The notes under the pieces were generated by a model. That model did not search any database. It was not told where the DNA came from and saw only the letters and a program-made list of their open reading frames with translations. Positions 60,644 through 63,687 of a stretch of DNA of 63,687 nucleotides are shown here, piece after piece (within the stretch, counting starts at the first letter, position 1; each line of letters starts with the position of its first letter). The stretch is from MESE01 sp036675035. GTDB taxonomy: Bacteria > Pseudomonadota > Gammaproteobacteria > Burkholderiales > Burkholderiaceae_D. A program made the translations under genes and the position numbers. The stretch lies in the NCBI GenBank assembly GCA_036675035.1, contig JAKFFO010000125.1, positions 1 to 63,687 of the forward strand, given 5' to 3'.

Positions 60644-60989
60644 AAGGAATTCCTTGAATATGAAAATGGAAATAAGCTGATTCGATATCGGCTGCAGCCA
60701 ACGTCGATTTTTTTCAATCGTTCTATTCTGAAATTGTGCGCCGGAGGCGGTTTGACATGCGTCAGGTTCCTGCAAGAAATAACGCAAGGCATGTGTCGAT
60801 AAAAGCAAATTCAAGAACGCATGTGAATCCTGGTGGATCACTTGGCAATGGAGCAGAAAATAAAAGCGATGGATTTTTGTGCCAAGCTAGGCACAAACCG
60901 CAGCGGTAGCTAGCCTATCGCGACGATTTGCAATAACGTACGGCGCAAAAAGGCGTGCTTTTATGCAGCTGCCAATGCCAAGTGACCCA
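60644..60989. other. Intergenic region before gmd
   Basis: About 350 bases without a gene. It includes the perfect inverted repeat at 60876-60897 and should contain the promoter of gmd-fcl. No terminator for galE is obvious on the minus strand. Confidence 0.5.
60876..60897. promoter_or_regulatory. Inverted repeat upstream of gmd, possible operator
   Basis: TTTGTGCC (60876-60883) and GGCACAAA (60890-60897), spaced by AAGCTA, form a perfect 8-base palindrome 233 bases before the gmd start. No T-run follows on either strand, so a protein binding site is more likely than a terminator. Confidence 0.45.
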
Positions 60990-62003
60990 CTAATAGCCGT
61001 CCGGATTCGCTTTCTGCCAGCGCCAGTGATCGCTGCACATTTCGGCAAGGGATTTTTCTGCGCGCCAACCCAGAAGTTCATACGCCAGTGCCGGCGATGC
61101 GTAACAATTCGCGATGTCGCCCGGCCTGCGCTCGACGACTTCATACGGGATGGTTTGGCCGCTTGCGGTTTCAAACGCGCGTACCGCCTCCAAAACGCTG
61201 TGCCCGCATCCGGTGCCCAGATTGACGGTAAATCTGCCTTGCCTCGAAAACAATCGATCGAGTGCCGCGACATGGCCGCGTGCCAGGTCGACGACATGAA
61301 TGTAGTCGCGTACGCCGGTGCCGTCGCGCGTCGGATAGTCATTGCCGAACACGGATAGCTTGTCGCGGCGGCCGATCGCCACTTGCGCGACGAATGGCAT
61401 CAGGTTATTGGGCAGGCCGCGCGGGTCTTCGCCGATCAGGCCGCTCGGGTGTGCGCCAACCGGATTGAAATAACGCAGAATGCCGATGCGCCATTCCGGA
61501 TCGGATTGTCCGAGATCATCGAGTATCTGCTCCGCCATCAGCTTGGATCTGCCGTACGGGTTGGTGGCCGATACCGGTGCCGCCTCGGTGATCGGCACCG
61601 AGTCCGGATCACCGTAGACCGTGGCCGACGAGCTGAATACGAAGCGCTTGACGCTGGCGGCTGCCAGCGCCTGCAGCAGTGTTATGGTTCCGGCGACATT
61701 GTTCTCGAAATACTGCAAGGGCTTGGCTATCGATTCGCCTACTGCTTTCAGGCCGGCAAAATGGATCGCCGCATCGACCCGGTGTTCCTTCAGGATTCGG
61801 TCCAGCGCAGTGCGATCGCGTACATCGCCTTCGTAAAACTGCAGCGTCTGCTCAGTGATGCGTTCCACCCGTTTGAGCGCGACTCGCGAGCTGTTGCAGA
61901 GGTTGTCGAATGCAATGACCTTGAAACCGTTCTGCAGCAACTCCACACAGGTATGGGACCCGATATAGCCCGATGCTCCGGTGACGAGAATGGTCTTTGA
62001 CAT
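60990..62003 (-). CDS. galE: UDP-glucose 4-epimerase
   Basis: The enzyme interconverts UDP-glucose and UDP-galactose. NAD motif GASGYIGSH near the start, SSSATVYG, and Y-x-x-x-K as YGRSK in TNPYGRSKLMAEQILDDL are standard. The 337-residue length is normal; ATG 62003 gives the usual N-terminus MSKTILVTGASG. It follows galU by 56 bases, so galU-galE form one unit feeding UDP-hexoses to the polymer. Confidence 0.95.
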   Translation of the reverse strand: MSKTILVTGASGYIGSHTCVELLQNGFKVIAFDNLCNSSRVALKRVERITEQTLQFYEGDVRDRTALDRILKEHRVDAAIHFAGLKAVGESIAKPLQYFENNVAGTITLLQALAAASVKRFVFSSSATVYGDPDSVPITEAAPVSATNPYGRSKLMAEQILDDLGQSDPEWRIGILRYFNPVGAHPSGLIGEDPRGLPNNLMPFVAQVAIGRRDKLSVFGNDYPTRDGTGVRDYIHVVDLARGHVAALDRLFSRQGRFTVNLGTGCGHSVLEAVRAFETASGQTIPYEVVERRPGDIANCYASPALAYELLGWRAEKSLAEMCSDHWRWQKANPDGY

Positions 62004-62059
62004 GGTATGGCGCTCTGCTGGTTCTCGGCGTGTTCCGGCTGGCCGCCGGAACAATTGCT

Positions 62060-63019
62060 TTACAAGGTATTTCGGTCTTTGACGTAGATGACGGTATGCG
62101 GCTTGGCAGGCACCTCATCGGACCGGGTAGCCGGGTTCGGTTCTTCGTCGCTTCGCAGGTCATTCAGGAAAGAGCGGAACTCTTCTTTCACTTCCGGGTG
62201 CTTGAGCGCAAACCGCACCGTGGCCTGGAGGTACCCCTGCTTGCTGCCGCAATCGTAGCGGGTGCCCTTGAACTGGTACGACAGTACCGCTTCCTGCTTG
62301 AGCAGCGCGGCGATGCCGTCGGTCAACTGCAGTTCGCCACCGGCGCCCGGTCGTATGTTGTGGAGGTGTCTGAAAATCGACGACGTCAGTACATAGCGGC
62401 CGACCACACCCATATTCGACGGCGCATTTTCCGGCATCGGCTTTTCCACGATGCCGTCGAGCTTGAGCAAACGATCGGCGAATGCTGTGCCGGCAACGAC
62501 GCCATAGGACCGGCTTTGCTCTGGCGCGATGGTTTCCACGCCGATGATGCTGCTGCCGTAATGCGCATGCAGGTCGACCATCTGCTTCATCACGGGCGGC
62601 GTACCGTCAAGAAGATCGTCCGCCAGGATGACTGCGAACGGCTCGTCCTGGACCAGCCGTTCCGCGCACAGGACCGCATGGCCGAGGCCGAGCGCTTCGG
62701 CCTGGCGCACATAGAAGCATTGCACCGAGTCCGGCTTGATGCCGCGCAGGACTTCGAGCAATGCCTGCTTGTCGCGCGCCGCCAGCTCCGCTTCCAGTTC
62801 GTAGGCCTTGTCGAAATGATCTTCGATCGCCCGCTTGTTGCGCCCGGTAATGAAGATCATTTCGGTGATGCCGGCGGCCATTGCTTCTTCAACGGCGTAC
62901 TGGATCAGCGGTTTGTCCACAATCGGTAGCATTTCCTTGGGACTGGCTTTTGTGACCGGCAAAAAACGTGTGCCCAGTCCTGCAACCGGAAATACGGCTT
63001 TGGTAATTTTCTTGTGCAT
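62060..63019 (-). CDS. galU: UTP-glucose-1-phosphate uridylyltransferase
   Basis: The enzyme makes UDP-glucose from UTP and glucose 1-phosphate. It has KAVFPVAGLGTRFLPVTKAS and PKEMLPIVDKPLIQYAVEEA, the nucleotide-binding signature, and the central FAVILADDLLDG. The start MHKKITKAV at 63019 is the family's; the open frame upstream to 63142 is spurious. 319 residues. It precedes galE and follows the VanZ-like gene by 67 bases. Confidence 0.95.
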   Translation of the reverse strand: MHKKITKAVFPVAGLGTRFLPVTKASPKEMLPIVDKPLIQYAVEEAMAAGITEMIFITGRNKRAIEDHFDKAYELEAELAARDKQALLEVLRGIKPDSVQCFYVRQAEALGLGHAVLCAERLVQDEPFAVILADDLLDGTPPVMKQMVDLHAHYGSSIIGVETIAPEQSRSYGVVAGTAFADRLLKLDGIVEKPMPENAPSNMGVVGRYVLTSSIFRHLHNIRPGAGGELQLTDGIAALLKQEAVLSYQFKGTRYDCGSKQGYLQATVRFALKHPEVKEEFRSFLNDLRSDEEPNPATRSDEVPAKPHTVIYVKDRNTL

Positions 63020-63086
63020 GATGTCGGTAGCTTTTATCTTTGATGAAATGGTGTCAGAAACAACGGTGTCAGAAACGGAAATCCAA

Positions 63087-63584
63087 TCAGTTCGGTCTTT
63101 CGGCCGGCCGGGCGGAGCGATGATCCACTTCGGGTCCAGCATCGGTGCCCGAACTCAGCAATACGAGGATGCCCAGCGTTACACCGGCAGCCAGAAGATC
63201 GAAAACCCAATCCGCAAAATTGGCGTTGCGGTAAGGCATGAGGCTTTGGATCGCTTCGTCCAGGCTGGCCAGGAATCCAATCATCATGATGGTTCGAAAA
63301 ACGCGGCCGGTACTGTTCCCGGTCAAGCCGCCGAACAGTACGCAGGTAAGAAATGAATAAGCGCAGAGATGCAGCAGTTTGTCGCCGACCGCATCGGAGA
63401 GCGCTGCGGCTTCGCCCGGGATCGCACCGATCAGCAGCATCAGCGCAAAGAAAACGAAGGCGATTTTCTGGCAGCGCTGCGGCGTGAGGAATACAATCGC
63501 CGTCGAATGCCGGTTGCCCGCGGGCGGTGCGGGAAGTTTTCGCGTCGGATTGCGGTTTTCATCGCTCAATTTTTTGTATCTCAT
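63087..63584 (-). CDS. VanZ-like membrane protein
   Basis: A 165-residue protein with a basic N-terminal tail, then four hydrophobic segments: IAFVFFALMLLIGAIPG, LLHLCAYSFLTCVLFGGL, FRTIMMIGFLASLDEA and WVFDLLAAGVTLGILVLL. The motif GDKLLHLCAYSFLT and SLDEAIQSLMPYRNANFADW are characteristic of the VanZ-like family, which is often at the edge of polysaccharide loci. Function is not established; the cytosolic tail is unusually long. Confidence 0.85.
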   Translation of the reverse strand: MRYKKLSDENRNPTRKLPAPPAGNRHSTAIVFLTPQRCQKIAFVFFALMLLIGAIPGEAAALSDAVGDKLLHLCAYSFLTCVLFGGLTGNSTGRVFRTIMMIGFLASLDEAIQSLMPYRNANFADWVFDLLAAGVTLGILVLLSSGTDAGPEVDHRSARPAERPN

Positions 63585-63655
63585 TCTGAATTTCGGTTAT
63601 CGATCGGGGGGAACGAAAAAGTAGCACCCGATCCCTTCACTGCAGCTACCCTTGG

Positions 63656-63687
63656 CTCCCCTTGCTCGCGGGCGGGAGGGGGAGAGG
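63656..63687. repeat. Part of a GC-rich dispersed intergenic repeat at the window edge
   Basis: CTCCCC at 63656-63661 and GGGAGGGGGAG near 63675-63685 form an imperfect inverted repeat around GCTCGCGGGC. It resembles the TCTCCC/GGGAGA class seen at 52114-52134. It is cut off by the window end. Confidence 0.4.

Overview
The window looks like chromosomal DNA from a betaproteobacterium of the order Burkholderiales, most likely family Oxalobacteraceae. This is inferred from gene order (gmk-rpoZ-spoT next to yicC, kinase, phosphatase, rph, rdgB, hemW), moderately high GC, and protein flavour; no marker gene proves the genus. No phage, insertion sequence, CRISPR array or replication origin was seen.

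Positions 1-11119 are housekeeping DNA: rlmJ and greB on the plus strand; a minus-strand block yicC, gmk, rpoZ, spoT; then a plus-strand run of a Ser/Thr kinase, a PP2C phosphatase, rph, rdgB and hemW, closed by a tRNA-Ser(UGA).

Positions 11391-17815 hold a surface-fibre operon. Three DUF4402-type secreted proteins (the second divergent), a PapD-like chaperone and an outer-membrane usher-like protein follow a leader that contains a class I cyclic di-GMP riboswitch (GEMM). The leader can also fold so that the first Shine-Dalgarno is paired. The operon ends in a clear rho-independent terminator.

Positions 17784-25681 are mixed: several small proteins, a structured gene-free stretch with a minus-strand terminator, a DksA/TraR-type zinc-finger protein, an adenine-deaminase-like enzyme, two small membrane proteins and an orphan FtsX-type permease.

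Positions 26422-63584 form a large exopolysaccharide locus of the Wzx/Wzy type. The left arm (plus strand) has wza, wzb and wzc homologues, a phosphomannomutase with strikingly different codon use, a BioF2-like N-acyltransferase and a GMC oxidoreductase. A block of unrelated metabolism (nitronate monooxygenase, tautomerase, LysR regulator, SDR, hydroxychromene-isomerase-like protein) interrupts it at 35437-39873. Next come two duplicated GH16 lipoproteins, each with a similar leader and terminator, and a secreted beta-helix protein, together plausible polymer-trimming enzymes. The right arm (mainly minus strand) has six glycosyltransferases (one WecB/TagA type, three GT4, two GT2), a methyltransferase, a polysaccharide deacetylase, Wzx flippase, Wzy/ligase, and sugar-nucleotide enzymes for GDP-fucose (gmd, fcl) and UDP-glucose/galactose (galU, galE), then a VanZ-like protein. 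No initiating sugar-phosphate transferase and no mannose-1-phosphate guanylyltransferase is visible; they may lie beyond the right edge or elsewhere. The predicted product is a fucose-containing, possibly acylated or deacetylated and methylated, exported polysaccharide.
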